DNA from: JAXDAY01 sp034679345
GTDB lineage: Bacteria > Eisenbacteria > RBG-16-71-46 > CAIMUX01 > VGJL01
Direction: 5' to 3'
Assembly: GCA_034679345.1 (NCBI GenBank)
Contig: JAXDAY010000028.1
Location: 248,001 to 312,000, forward strand
Length of the DNA stretch: 64,000 bases
Numbering within the stretch: position 1 is the stretch's first letter; the number at the start of each line of letters is the position of its first letter. This document shows positions 40,608 to 49,870 of this stretch, piece by piece. The position numbers and the translations under genes are program-made. The notes below the pieces were generated by a model. The model searched no databases, had not been told where the DNA came from, and was given only the letters and a program-made list of their open reading frames with translations.

Positions 40608-43004
40608 ATGACACAACCCATGCTTCTCACGGTTCACGGCCACTTCTACCAACCGCCACGGGAGGACCCTTGGACGGGGAGGATCCCCGTCCAGGAGTCG
40701 GCCGCTCCCTACCACGACTGGAATGAGCGAATCTCCGCCGAATGCTACGGCCCGAACGCCCGTAGCCGCGTCCTGGACGCGAAGGGGCGGATCGAGGAGA
40801 TCGTCTCGAACTACGAGTGGATCCACTTCGACTTCGGCCCGACCCTCCTGCGCTGGCTCGAGACCGAGGACCCGAAGATCTATCAGGCCGTCCTCGACGG
40901 GGATGCGCGCTCCGTGGAACGATTCGGCGGGCATGGAAACGCGATCGCGCAGGCCTACAACCATATGATCATGCCGCTAGCGAACTACCGGGATCAGCGA
41001 ACGCAGGTGATCTGGGGACTGCGCGACTTCGAGCATCGATTCGGCCGCAGGAGCGAGTCGATGTGGCTCCCCGAGACCGCCGTGAATCTCGAGACCTTGC
41101 GGATCCTCGTGGAGTTCGGGATGCGCTACCTGATCCTTGCCCCCTCCCAGGCGCGGCGGATCCGTCCGCTCCAGGGGGGCGCCTGGACCGATGTTTCCGG
41201 AGGTAGGATCGACCCTCGGCGCGCCTATCGGTGGCGCGTCCCGGGCAGCGAGGAGAAGGGAATCGATCTTCTCTTCTACGACGGACCGATCTCCGCGTCG
41301 ATCTCCTTCGAGCACCTCTTGCGCAACGCCTCCTCGCTCGCGGACCGGCTGCAGCTCGCGGGCAAGGCAGCCCCGGCGGGCTCCCTCGTCCATGTCGCGA
41401 CCGACGGCGAGGTCTACGGCCATCACGAACCCTTCGGCGACATGTGCCTTGCCTATCTGATCAGTCGGGAGGCGCCGTTGCGCGGCATCGAGATCGCGAA
41501 CTACGGCAGCTTTCTCGACCGCCACCCGCCCCAGCACCAGGTCGACATCGACTTCGGGGACGGCGGCGACGGCACATCCTGGTCGTGCGCCCACGGCGTC
41601 GATCGCTGGCGCCGAGACTGCGGATGCTCCGTCGGCGGCAAGCCCGGATGGAACCAGAAGTGGCGCTCGCCGCTACGGCGGGGGCTTGATCGCTTGCGCG
41701 ATCGCCTGGTCGAGGTCTACATGGCGGGCGTCTCCGACCTCGTGCACGATCCGTGGGATGCCCGGGACGATTACATCGAGATCCTCCTGCGCCCCGACAC
41801 CCGAGACGCGTTTCTGGCGCGCCACGCGCATAGGATCCTTTCGATCGAGGAGCAGCGCAAGCTCTGGCGGCTCCTGGAGAGCCAGCACCAGGCGATGCTG
41901 ATGTTCACATCCTGCGCGTGGTTCTTCGCGGAGATCTCGGGCCTCGAGGTGCGACAGAACTTGGGCTACGCCGCCCGCGCGATCGATCTCGCCCAGCCGT
42001 TCGCCCGCGTCGATCTGGAAGAGGAGCTCCTCTCCAATCTGATCTCCGCCAAGAGCAACATCGCGGAGATCGGCAACGGCGCGGAAGTCTGGCGGCGCTT
42101 CGTCGTCCCAAGCCGGCGCTCGCCCTCGGGCGTCGCCCTCGAGGCGGTGGCCCTCGTGACCGCGTCTCAGGACGGCGCGCCGGTCCAGAGCCCGGCTTAC
42201 GCAGTCGAGCTGCTCTCCTCGGAGGGACGGCTCAGCGATGGAGGCGTTGACGGCTCGTTGCGCGTGCGCGATCGCGCGACGACCGAGGAAACGATGTTCC
42301 GTTTCGCCGCGCGACGCGATGCGGAGACCCTCATGCGGTTGAGCGTTCGTGCCGAAGACTCATCGGAGGTCTATGAAGGACACCTCGAGGACCTGCCGTC
42401 TGATCCGAGGCAGAGGGTCGTCCGAGCCCTTCTGCGCGATGTGATGGAGCAGGAGGAGTCGCGCTTCGATGCGCTCTTCGAGTCCTCCAAGTCCTTGATG
42501 GAGCAGTTCCGGAAGATGGGGCTCGCTCTGCCTTCTGTCTTTCGGGCTTTGGCCGGAGACGTCCTGCGCCGCCGCGCCGATCGGATGGCCGAGGAGCTCA
42601 AGAACGCGCGCGGCGCGGGTCTATCCGCGGGCGGTATCCGCGAGGCGTACGAGGGTTTGAGGGAACTGGCCGAGGCCATCGGGGTGCCAGCGCCCCATGA
42701 GCCGATTGCGCGGTTGATCGAAGAAGAGCTTGACGCCACACTCATGGATGTCCGACAAGTTACCGAGGCTGATGTCGCCCGCTGCCTCGACCTCCTGGGC
42801 ACCGCGGAGGGTATCGGGGTCCCGATTCAACGGACCCGTCTGGAAGAGAGAGTCTATGCGCTGATCTCGGCGCATCGTGAAGCGGTCGCCTCGCGACTTG
42901 CGGGCGGCGCGCTCGACGTGAGCGGTCTGGATCCCGAGACACTGATCCGTCTGGCGGAACAATCGAACTTGAGCCTGCGCCCCTGGATGGGAGCAAGGCC
43001 GTGA
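40608..43004 (+). CDS. GH57-family glycoside hydrolase with DUF3536
   Basis: 798 residues, ATG at 40608 preceded by GGAG. The GH57 catalytic domain opens with TVHGHFYQPPREDPWTG. The nucleophile Glu is in MWLPETAVN (about residue 158) and the acid Asp in ATDGEVYGHHEPFGD (about 267). The C-terminal half (about 470-798) is the DUF3536 helical region. Such proteins act on alpha-glucans (branching or debranching), but this subgroup has not been assigned. It heads a cluster with a DUF4912 protein and a second GH57. Confidence 0.87.
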   Translation: MTQPMLLTVHGHFYQPPREDPWTGRIPVQESAAPYHDWNERISAECYGPNARSRVLDAKGRIEEIVSNYEWIHFDFGPTLLRWLETEDPKIYQAVLDGDARSVERFGGHGNAIAQAYNHMIMPLANYRDQRTQVIWGLRDFEHRFGRRSESMWLPETAVNLETLRILVEFGMRYLILAPSQARRIRPLQGGAWTDVSGGRIDPRRAYRWRVPGSEEKGIDLLFYDGPISASISFEHLLRNASSLADRLQLAGKAAPAGSLVHVATDGEVYGHHEPFGDMCLAYLISREAPLRGIEIANYGSFLDRHPPQHQVDIDFGDGGDGTSWSCAHGVDRWRRDCGCSVGGKPGWNQKWRSPLRRGLDRLRDRLVEVYMAGVSDLVHDPWDARDDYIEILLRPDTRDAFLARHAHRILSIEEQRKLWRLLESQHQAMLMFTSCAWFFAEISGLEVRQNLGYAARAIDLAQPFARVDLEEELLSNLISAKSNIAEIGNGAEVWRRFVVPSRRSPSGVALEAVALVTASQDGAPVQSPAYAVELLSSEGRLSDGGVDGSLRVRDRATTEETMFRFAARRDAETLMRLSVRAEDSSEVYEGHLEDLPSDPRQRVVRALLRDVMEQEESRFDALFESSKSLMEQFRKMGLALPSVFRALAGDVLRRRADRMAEELKNARGAGLSAGGIREAYEGLRELAEAIGVPAPHEPIARLIEEELDATLMDVRQVTEADVARCLDLLGTAEGIGVPIQRTRLEERVYALISAHREAVASRLAGGALDVSGLDPETLIRLAEQSNLSLRPWMGARP

Positions 43005-43038
43005 TACGGCATGGAGCACACGGGGAGGAATCCGAGTC

Positions 43039-44856
43039 ATGAGACCCGATGAGCTGAACGCGAAGTCAAAGAAGGATCTGCTCGATCTCGCCCGCAAACA
43101 CGAGGTGCCGGGTCGAAGCGGAATGTCCAAGGAGGAGCTCGTTCGGGCGATCGCCAAGGCCACGGCCGCATCGGCCCCGAGATCTCCGGGCGCAGGCAAA
43201 CAACCTGCGAAGGCTTCGAAGCCCGCGCCGAAGCGCGCCGCGGCGCCCGAGAAGAAGTCCCCGAGAGCGGAACCGCCTGCGGCGAGGCGCGAGATGCCCC
43301 CACAGGCCAAGTCCGCGCCGCGCCCCCCTGCGGCGATCCGGCCCGAGTCGCCTGCCGCCTCGCAGCCCCCTCCCCGGCCCGAGCCCCCGCCGCCTCCTCC
43401 CCCGCGTTTCCCCGCGCCGCCGCAGGGGCGTCCGGTAGCGCCGCCGCGTTCCCCACAGCGCCCTCCTTTCGATCGCGACTCCGGCCCGCGGCGCGGCGGT
43501 CCGCCGATCGATCCGGCGCTCAAGCTCTCCCGCGTGGAGGAGATCCGCAAGTCCTCGCCGGGACGGGGTCCTCGACCCGGCCGCAGGCCCCACGAGCAAG
43601 GTCCGCGCGGAATGCGCGGCGGTCCGCCGGACGCGCGTCCGATGCGAGGCGGCGATCGCTTCCCTCCGAAGGGCGGCCCGCGGATCGGCCACGACCGAGA
43701 CCCGAGGAGCGGCCACCTGGACGAGCGCGCGCTGCAAGCCCGCGAGCATCTGCGCCGGACGGGAGAGGCGCGCCACCAGAGCGGCTATACCCCGCAGTTC
43801 GACCGGACGCGCGACCGGGATCGTGACCGGGACCGCGGCCGCGGCCACGGCCGCGACAGAGGGAGGGACCGGGAGCGGGACCGCGACCGGAGTCGGCGCG
43901 AGCCGAGCCGGATCGAGCCGCCGCGGACGGCGCCGATTCCGGAGAGATTCACCGCCCCGGCGGGCGTGCCGCCGCAAGCGCCCCAGGCGCCCGAGCGGAG
44001 GCCCGATCTCGAGCAGCGCACCAGCCACCCGGCGGAGCTGCCCGCGGCCTACGGGATCGATCGGATCGTGATGATGGTGCGCGATCCCTACTGGATTCAC
44101 TCCTACTGGGAGGTCACCGGCGATTCGGTCAACCGCGCGAAGGAGCAACTCGGCGAGCGCTGGGACGGGCACCGATGGATCCTTCGCGTGCGCTCCTACA
44201 CCGGTGAGGGAGAAGCGCAACCCGGGACCGAGCTCTTCGACATCGACGTCAACCCGGATGCCAAGAACTGGTACATTCGCGTGCCGCAGACCGACTGCTC
44301 CTATGACGGCATGATCGGCGTCCTCACGCGCGACGGGACATTCTATCCGTTCGCGCGCAGCAATCGGGTGCACACTCCCCGGGATACGATGAGCAGCGTT
44401 CTCGACGTCCAGTGGTCCACCACGCCGGAGGAGTTCGAGAAGATCTACACCCTTTCCGGTGGGTACAGGATCGGAGCTTCCTCGGGCGAGGTCGGCGGGG
44501 AGAGATCGCGCGAGCGCGAGGAGGCGTGGTTCTCCGGGATGCTCGGGAGCATGGGCAGCGGCGCCCTGGGAGGCGCGCAGCGCAGACGCGGCTTCTGGTT
44601 CCAGGTCAACACGGAGCTCATCGTCTACGGCGCGACCGAGCCGGACGCCAAGGTGACGGTCCAGGGGCGACAGATCGCGCTACGACCCGACGGCACCTTT
44701 ACGCTTCGGTTCCAGCTGCCGGATGGAGTGGAGGAGATTCCGTGCGTCGCCACTTCCGCCGACGGCCTGTCGGAGAAGACGATCACGCCCGTGGTGCGTC
44801 GCAACACGACTTCGGCCGATCGGGAGAAGACATCGAGCTCGGACCAGGTATCCTAG
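43039..44856 (+). CDS. DUF4912 protein with SAP/Rho-N-like start and disordered middle
   Basis: 605 residues. Residues 1-45 resemble the Rho N-terminal/SAP helix pair (KSKKDLLDLARKHEV, MSKEELVRAI). A Pro/Ala/Arg-rich region (about 45-330) includes a long run of alternating Arg and Asp (about 255-300) that is almost certainly disordered. DUF4912 is about 335-470 (IVMMVRDPYWIHSYWEVTG, AKNWYIRVPQTDCSYDG). A small beta domain follows (about 515-585). DUF4912 genes commonly accompany GH57 genes, as here; the domain may bind a glucan or regulate the enzymes. The 34-base gap to the first GH57 gene suggests an operon. Confidence 0.85.
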   Translation: MRPDELNAKSKKDLLDLARKHEVPGRSGMSKEELVRAIAKATAASAPRSPGAGKQPAKASKPAPKRAAAPEKKSPRAEPPAARREMPPQAKSAPRPPAAIRPESPAASQPPPRPEPPPPPPPRFPAPPQGRPVAPPRSPQRPPFDRDSGPRRGGPPIDPALKLSRVEEIRKSSPGRGPRPGRRPHEQGPRGMRGGPPDARPMRGGDRFPPKGGPRIGHDRDPRSGHLDERALQAREHLRRTGEARHQSGYTPQFDRTRDRDRDRDRGRGHGRDRGRDRERDRDRSRREPSRIEPPRTAPIPERFTAPAGVPPQAPQAPERRPDLEQRTSHPAELPAAYGIDRIVMMVRDPYWIHSYWEVTGDSVNRAKEQLGERWDGHRWILRVRSYTGEGEAQPGTELFDIDVNPDAKNWYIRVPQTDCSYDGMIGVLTRDGTFYPFARSNRVHTPRDTMSSVLDVQWSTTPEEFEKIYTLSGGYRIGASSGEVGGERSREREEAWFSGMLGSMGSGALGGAQRRRGFWFQVNTELIVYGATEPDAKVTVQGRQIALRPDGTFTLRFQLPDGVEEIPCVATSADGLSEKTITPVVRRNTTSADREKTSSSDQVS

Positions 44857-44880
44857 GCGATTCGAGACGGGAGCGAGGGG

Positions 44881-46479
44881 ATGGAGAAAGGGTACTTGTG
44901 CCTGGTCTTGCACGCGCACCTGCCGTACGTGCGCCATCCGGAGTTCGAAGCGTTCCTCGAGGAGGACTGGCTCTATGAGGCGATCACCGAGACCTATGTC
45001 CCGCTGATCCTCGCCTACGAACGGCTCCTCCAAGACCGCGTCCCCTTCCGGATCACGATGTCGATCTCCCCGCCGCTGGCGGGGATGCTCGCCGATCCGC
45101 TCCTGCAAGAGCGATACCTTCGTCACATCGAGGAGCTGATCGAGCTCTCGGCGAAAGAGGTCGAGCGCACCCGCTGGATGCCCGAGTTTCAGCCGTTGGC
45201 CATCCGATACCACGAGATGTTCAAGGAAACGCGAACCGTCTTCGCGGATCGCTACGGCCGGAATCTCATCAACGCCTTCCGCGCGTTCCAGGACGCCGGC
45301 GCTCTCGAAGTGATCACCTGCGGGGCCACCCACGGCTTCCTGCCGTTGATGGTGGGCAATCGAAACTGGTGGCGGGGCCAGATCCTGCTTGCGGCGCGTG
45401 ACTATGCGCGCCACTTCGGCCGGCCTCCGCGGGGGATCTGGCTTCCCGAGTGCGGCTATCAGCCGGGCGTCGAGGAGGCGCTGCGCGAGGCGGGAATCCG
45501 GTTCTTCTTCGTCGACACCCACGGGATCCTGCACGCGCGCCCGCGCCCCAAGTACGGGGTCTTCGCTCCTCTCATCACGCCGGCGGGCGTCGCGGCCTTC
45601 GGTCGAGATCTCGAGTCGTCCAAGTCGGTCTGGAGCGCAAAGGAAGGCTACCCGGGCGACTACCACTACCGGGAGTTCTACCGCGACATCGGCTGGGACC
45701 TCGACTACGAGTACGTCCGCCCCTATCTGCATGCCGATGGCAACCGGAGCAATCTCGGGATCAAGTACTACAGGATCACGGGGACGGGAGACCACAAGGA
45801 GCCCTACAACTTCGACTGGGCGAGGGAGAAGGCCGCCGAGCATGCGGGAAACTTCATGTTCAACCGCGAGCGTCAGGCGGAGCACCTCTTCGGCTTGCTG
45901 GGCAGAGCGCCGCTGATCACCGCGCCGTACGATGCCGAGCTGTTCGGGCACTGGTGGTATGAAGGGCCGCAGTGGATCGAGTTCCTGCTGCGCAAGATCG
46001 CCTTTGACCAGAAGTCGATCGCGACGATGACGCCGAGCGACTACCTCGAGCGATTCCCGACGAACCAGGTCGCCGTGCCCTCGATGTCCTCATGGGGGTA
46101 CATGGGCTACAACGAGGTCTGGCTGAACGACGCGAACCACTGGATCTACCCCCACCTGCACATGGCGGCGGATCGGATGGTGGAGCTGGCCAATGCTCAT
46201 CGCCACGGAACCAACGGGAACCTCCTGCTCGATCGCGCGTTGAAGCAGGCGGCGAGGGAGCTCCTGCTCGCCCAGAGCAGCGACTGGGCGTTCATCATGA
46301 AGACGGGGACCATGGTGGGCTATGCGGAACGCAGGACGAGGGATCATCTGGCGAACTTCAACAAGCTCTATCACGACATCCGATCGAATCGGATCGACGA
46401 GTGGTGGCTCTCCTCGATCGAGCAGAAGAACAACATCTTCCCCGAGATGGACTACACGGTCTATGCGGATCCGTCCTGA
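44881..46479 (+). CDS. GH57 1,4-alpha-glucan branching enzyme-like (DUF1957)
   Basis: 532 residues. The start LVLHAHLPYVRHPE and the catalytic Glu in GIWLPECGYQPG (about residue 189) and Asp in TAPYDAELFGHWWYEG (about 353) are those of GH57 branching enzymes of the DUF1957 group. The helical C-terminal domain with SSWGYMGYNEVWLND and SDWAFIMKTGTMVGYA follows the family. It would make alpha-1,6 branches in glycogen-like glucan. Start behind GGGAGCGAGGGG. The next gene begins 17 bases before its end. Confidence 0.92.
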   Translation: MEKGYLCLVLHAHLPYVRHPEFEAFLEEDWLYEAITETYVPLILAYERLLQDRVPFRITMSISPPLAGMLADPLLQERYLRHIEELIELSAKEVERTRWMPEFQPLAIRYHEMFKETRTVFADRYGRNLINAFRAFQDAGALEVITCGATHGFLPLMVGNRNWWRGQILLAARDYARHFGRPPRGIWLPECGYQPGVEEALREAGIRFFFVDTHGILHARPRPKYGVFAPLITPAGVAAFGRDLESSKSVWSAKEGYPGDYHYREFYRDIGWDLDYEYVRPYLHADGNRSNLGIKYYRITGTGDHKEPYNFDWAREKAAEHAGNFMFNRERQAEHLFGLLGRAPLITAPYDAELFGHWWYEGPQWIEFLLRKIAFDQKSIATMTPSDYLERFPTNQVAVPSMSSWGYMGYNEVWLNDANHWIYPHLHMAADRMVELANAHRHGTNGNLLLDRALKQAARELLLAQSSDWAFIMKTGTMVGYAERRTRDHLANFNKLYHDIRSNRIDEWWLSSIEQKNNIFPEMDYTVYADPS

Positions 46480-47722
46480 CCTCGCGTTTCTCGGGGTCCT
46501 GCTCGCCGTCGTCGGGGCTCAAGCGGCCCTCGCCGAGGACCCGCCGGCCGCCGACCCCCACCGGACGAGCTACCGCGAGCCGACGTCGCTCGAGCAAGTG
46601 ATCTATTCGTTCAGGGAGGCCTTCCCCTACGCGCTTGCGGCCGACTCGACGGGTTACGGGACGGTCGAGCAGTTTCGAACGCTCCATCCCGATGCCTACT
46701 GGGAAGAGCAATTGCGCTCGCTCACGAACGAAGACGGATCGCTTGCCTGGCGAAGCTCGCAGGAGATGCTCGCCCTTGCGGTCCTCTACGACTTCACGGG
46801 GGATGCCTGGTACCTGCGGTGGATGGGTCGAATGGCCGATGCGGCGATGGCGGCGCGCGACGACTTCACCGGCCGCAAGGACGAGGAGGGACGCCCCTCG
46901 CTCGCCTGGGGGAGCGGCCGCTACGGTCAGGGGGAGCGGCGCGTCTACCTGGTCCATTCGGGACTCATCATCAACGCCATCCTGGAGTATTGCGCGCGAG
47001 CGCCGAAGCTCGCGGACTGGAGCGACGCGGACGAGAAGTCGCGCCAACAGCTCGTCGACCGCTGCCGGCAGACTCTTCTCTGGCACGACTACCAGCTCGA
47101 TCCCGACTCCCACCCGGGTGAAACCGCCTACCTTGGAGTCCGGGAAGAGGGTGAGCGACGGGCGGCCTGGCAACCGTTCAACCGCCAGATCCTCTTCGCT
47201 CGGGACTTCTACCTTCTCTATCAGATCACGAAGGAGGAGGAGTTCCTCGAGCGCAGCCGGAAGCTCTACCAGTTCTTCCGAAACCGTGTCGAGCGGACTC
47301 CGTCGGACGCCTATGTGTGGGAGTACGAGCCGGCGCGATTCGCGCCGGGCCAGGTGAAGGTCGCCAACTGCGATGATGTCTCCCACGCCACGTTCACGAT
47401 CGAACCGGTCTTGCATGCTTGCCGGGACGGCTTCGTCTTCGAGAAAGCCGACATGGCGCGCTTCGCGAGGACCTTCACCCTCTACGTCCATCTCGGGGAT
47501 GGGGTCTTTCAGTCGAACATCGGCTGCACTCCGGTCTTCACGCCGCGGTACATGGATCGCCTCTATGCCTGGCTTCCGCTATCCGAGGCCGATCCGCAGA
47601 TCTACCGGCTGATCGAGCGCTTCATGGTAGGCAACGTGGCCAAGCCGGGGCCCCTGGCCATCGCCTATCTCGCGGCCTACCGGCCGAAGGGGATGAGCGG
47701 CGTCGACACGCGGATGCGGTAG
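46463..47722 (+). CDS. Secreted alpha/alpha-barrel protein in the glucan cluster
   Basis: 419 residues starting at an ATG inside the end of the GH57 gene. Signal peptide about 1-25 (AQAALAED). The rest is helical with the repeating pattern of an (alpha/alpha)6 barrel: MLALAVLYDFTGDAWYL, IINAILEYCARAPKLADW, DFYLLYQITKEEEFLERS, as in glycosidases, epimerases and lyases of that fold. Candidate catalytic residues cannot be assigned. Its overlap with the branching enzyme links it to glucan or other polysaccharide processing in the periplasm. Confidence 0.7.
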   Translation: MRIRPDLAFLGVLLAVVGAQAALAEDPPAADPHRTSYREPTSLEQVIYSFREAFPYALAADSTGYGTVEQFRTLHPDAYWEEQLRSLTNEDGSLAWRSSQEMLALAVLYDFTGDAWYLRWMGRMADAAMAARDDFTGRKDEEGRPSLAWGSGRYGQGERRVYLVHSGLIINAILEYCARAPKLADWSDADEKSRQQLVDRCRQTLLWHDYQLDPDSHPGETAYLGVREEGERRAAWQPFNRQILFARDFYLLYQITKEEEFLERSRKLYQFFRNRVERTPSDAYVWEYEPARFAPGQVKVANCDDVSHATFTIEPVLHACRDGFVFEKADMARFARTFTLYVHLGDGVFQSNIGCTPVFTPRYMDRLYAWLPLSEADPQIYRLIERFMVGNVAKPGPLAIAYLAAYRPKGMSGVDTRMR

Positions 47723-47785
47723 GGACGGCGCGGGGGGGGCCAGCGCGCGCCCGCCCAGCGCGTTTCCTGGGATCGCCGCCGATCT

Positions 47786-47793
47786 GCTAGAGT
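47786..47793 (+). promoter_or_regulatory. GCTAGAGT -10 element before the MoxR operon
   Basis: GCTAGAGT with a -10-like TAGAGT at 47788-47793. It belongs to the GCTANANT boxes seen before several genes of the window. A -35 is weak. Confidence 0.35.
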
Positions 47794-47804
47794 CAGGAGG
47801 ATGT

Positions 47805-47834
47805 GAGGACGCCCGGAACAGGCGGGGCGTCCTC
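47805..47834 (+). promoter_or_regulatory. Hairpin at the 5' end of the MoxR operon mRNA
   Basis: GAGGACGCCC (47805-47814) pairs perfectly with GGGCGTCCTC (47825-47834). It begins ~5 bases after the expected transcript start and 45 bases before moxR's ATG. It could stabilise the message or serve as an attenuator, but no U-run follows. Confidence 0.45.
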
Positions 47835-47880
47835 CGTGTTCTAGGGCAGGCGCCCCGGCCGGGTGCGCGGGAGGGAACGG

Positions 47881-48891
47881 ATGACCACGCAAGCGACTAC
47901 GGAGAACCTGAAGGCGGTCCAGGAGTGCGCGGAGGCCCGCGAGCGGATCGTGGGGGAGCTGCGCAAGGTGATCGTCGGCCAGGACCGGGTGGTCGATGAG
48001 CTCCTCACCGCGCTCTTCAGCGACGGCCACTGCCTCCTTGTGGGCGTCCCCGGCCTGGCGAAGACCCTCTTGATCTCGAGCCTCGCCCGGGCGCTGGACT
48101 TGAAGTTCAACCGCATCCAGTTCACGCCCGATCTCATGCCATCCGACATCACGGGAACCGAGATCCTCGAGGAGGATCGCACGACCGGCAGGCGCGCCTT
48201 CAAGTTCGTGCGCGGACCCGTCTTCGCGAATCTGATCCTGGCCGATGAGATCAACCGCACCCCTCCCAAGACTCAGGCGGCGCTCTTGCAGGCGATGCAG
48301 GAGAAGCAGGTGACCGCGGGCGCCGAGACCCTGACGCTCGAGCCGCCCTTCTTCGTCCTGGCGACCCAGAACCCGATCGAGCTCGAGGGGACCTATCCGC
48401 TACCCGAGGCGCAGCTCGACCGCTTCATGTTCCACATCTCGGTCGACTACCCGAGCGAGACCGAGGAGCAGCAGGTTGTGACGCGGACGACGGGCCTGAG
48501 CGAGGCCGACGTGAAGCCGGTCCTCGCGGGGGCGGACATCATGAGGCTGCAGAAGATCATCCGCCGCGTGCCGGTCTCCGAGCATGTGGTGAGCTATGCC
48601 GTTCGAATCGCGCGCGCCACGAGACCTGAATCGGCGGGGCTTCAGTTCGTGAAGGACTGGGTGAGCTGGGGGGCGGGCCCGCGCGCCTCGCAGTACATGA
48701 TCCTGGGCGCCAAGACCCGCGCCGTGTTGAGCGGCAACCTCGTCCCGTCGGCGGCCGACGTGCGCGCCGTGGCGCCATCGGTCCTCCGCCATCGCGTCAT
48801 CACGAACTTCAACGCCGAGGCCGAAGGCGTCAAAGTGCCCCAGTTGATCCAGCGGGTCCTCGAGGAGATTCCCGAGCCGAAGCAGGCCTAG
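47881..48891 (+). CDS. MoxR-family AAA+ ATPase
   Basis: 336 residues from the ATG behind GGGAGGG. AAA+ motifs: Walker A VGVPGLAKT (about 55-63), Walker B ILADEIN near 120, sensor 1 in VLATQNPIELEGTYPLPEAQ, and the MoxR insert following. MoxR ATPases are chaperones for VWA-domain partners, activating or assembling metal enzymes or envelope complexes. The next two genes (DUF58, BatA-like) are its usual partners. Confidence 0.93.
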   Translation: MTTQATTENLKAVQECAEARERIVGELRKVIVGQDRVVDELLTALFSDGHCLLVGVPGLAKTLLISSLARALDLKFNRIQFTPDLMPSDITGTEILEEDRTTGRRAFKFVRGPVFANLILADEINRTPPKTQAALLQAMQEKQVTAGAETLTLEPPFFVLATQNPIELEGTYPLPEAQLDRFMFHISVDYPSETEEQQVVTRTTGLSEADVKPVLAGADIMRLQKIIRRVPVSEHVVSYAVRIARATRPESAGLQFVKDWVSWGAGPRASQYMILGAKTRAVLSGNLVPSAADVRAVAPSVLRHRVITNFNAEAEGVKVPQLIQRVLEEIPEPKQA

Positions 48892-48915
48892 GCCGGCGCG
48901 GCTCGCGAGTCACCC

Positions 48916-49857
48916 ATGTCCCGCACCGACCAGAGCTATCGGATCCTCCTGGACCCGTCGTTTCTCTCGAAGCTCCAGGGGCTCGACATGATCGCGCGCA
49001 TGATCGTGGAGGGCTTCCTGACAGGATTGCACAAGAGCCCCTACCACGGATTCAGCGTCGAGTTCGCCGAGCACCGGCAATACATGCCCGGCGATCCGAT
49101 CCGCCACGTCGACTGGAAGGTCTACGCGAAGAGCGATCGCTTCTATATCAAGGAGTACGAGCAGGAGACGAACCTGCGCGCCTATCTCATGCTCGATGTC
49201 TCCAGCTCGACCCCCTTCGCCGACCAGGGGCGGATCGAGAAGATCCGCTACGGGACCTACCTCGCGGCGGCCCTCGCCTACCTGATGCTCCAGCAGCAGG
49301 ACGCCGTGGGGCTGCTGCTCTTCTCCGATCGGATCCACCGGATCGTGCCGGCGCGCAGCGCCAGAACGCACCTGCGGATCCTCTTCGGCGAGATGGAATC
49401 GGCCCTGCGCGAAGCGCTGGCCGGCGGGAAGAAGGCGGAGCGGCGGCGGACCGATGTCGGGCCCTGCCTCGAGCGGCTCGCCGAGCGGACCCCGCGGCGC
49501 GGGCTCATGATCCTGATCTCCGATCTCTGGGACTCGAACCCGCAGCGCGTCGTGCGGGCCCTGAAGCACTTCCGCCACCTCGAGCACGAGGTGGTGGTCT
49601 TCCATCTTCAGGACCCGCGCGAGGTGGAGTTCGACTATCGGGATGAGACCATCTTCATCGACATGGAGACCGACGAGAGATTGAGCCTCCAGCCCTGGGA
49701 GATCCGCCGCGAGTACCAGAAGCTCATGGAAGATCGAATCGCTCTCTACCGGCGGGAGTGCGGGGCGAATCTGATCGCCTATGAGCGGGTCCTGACCGAC
49801 GCGCCGTTCGACGTGGCGCTTCTGCGCTACCTCGAGAAGCGCTCGCGGCTGCACTAG
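48916..49857 (+). CDS. DUF58 (VWA-like) protein
   Basis: 313 residues. DUF58 is shown by YMPGDPIRHVDWKVYAKSDR (about 58-77) and FYIKEYEQE. A VWA-type metal site is LDVSSST (about 94-100) of the DxSxS kind. No signal peptide. It is the usual middle gene of MoxR-DUF58-Bat operons, where MoxR remodels the VWA protein. Start 24 bases after moxR. Confidence 0.92.
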   Translation: MSRTDQSYRILLDPSFLSKLQGLDMIARMIVEGFLTGLHKSPYHGFSVEFAEHRQYMPGDPIRHVDWKVYAKSDRFYIKEYEQETNLRAYLMLDVSSSTPFADQGRIEKIRYGTYLAAALAYLMLQQQDAVGLLLFSDRIHRIVPARSARTHLRILFGEMESALREALAGGKKAERRRTDVGPCLERLAERTPRRGLMILISDLWDSNPQRVVRALKHFRHLEHEVVVFHLQDPREVEFDYRDETIFIDMETDERLSLQPWEIRREYQKLMEDRIALYRRECGANLIAYERVLTDAPFDVALLRYLEKRSRLH

Positions 49858-49870
49858 AGGCCAGAGGACC

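Noticed and set aside
43800..43900. Repetitive CGGGACCG-like DNA in the DUF4912 gene, at first sight a direct-repeat array
   Set aside because: It is an Arg/Asp/Gly codon run in frame; units are irregular and there are no spacers, so not CRISPR.
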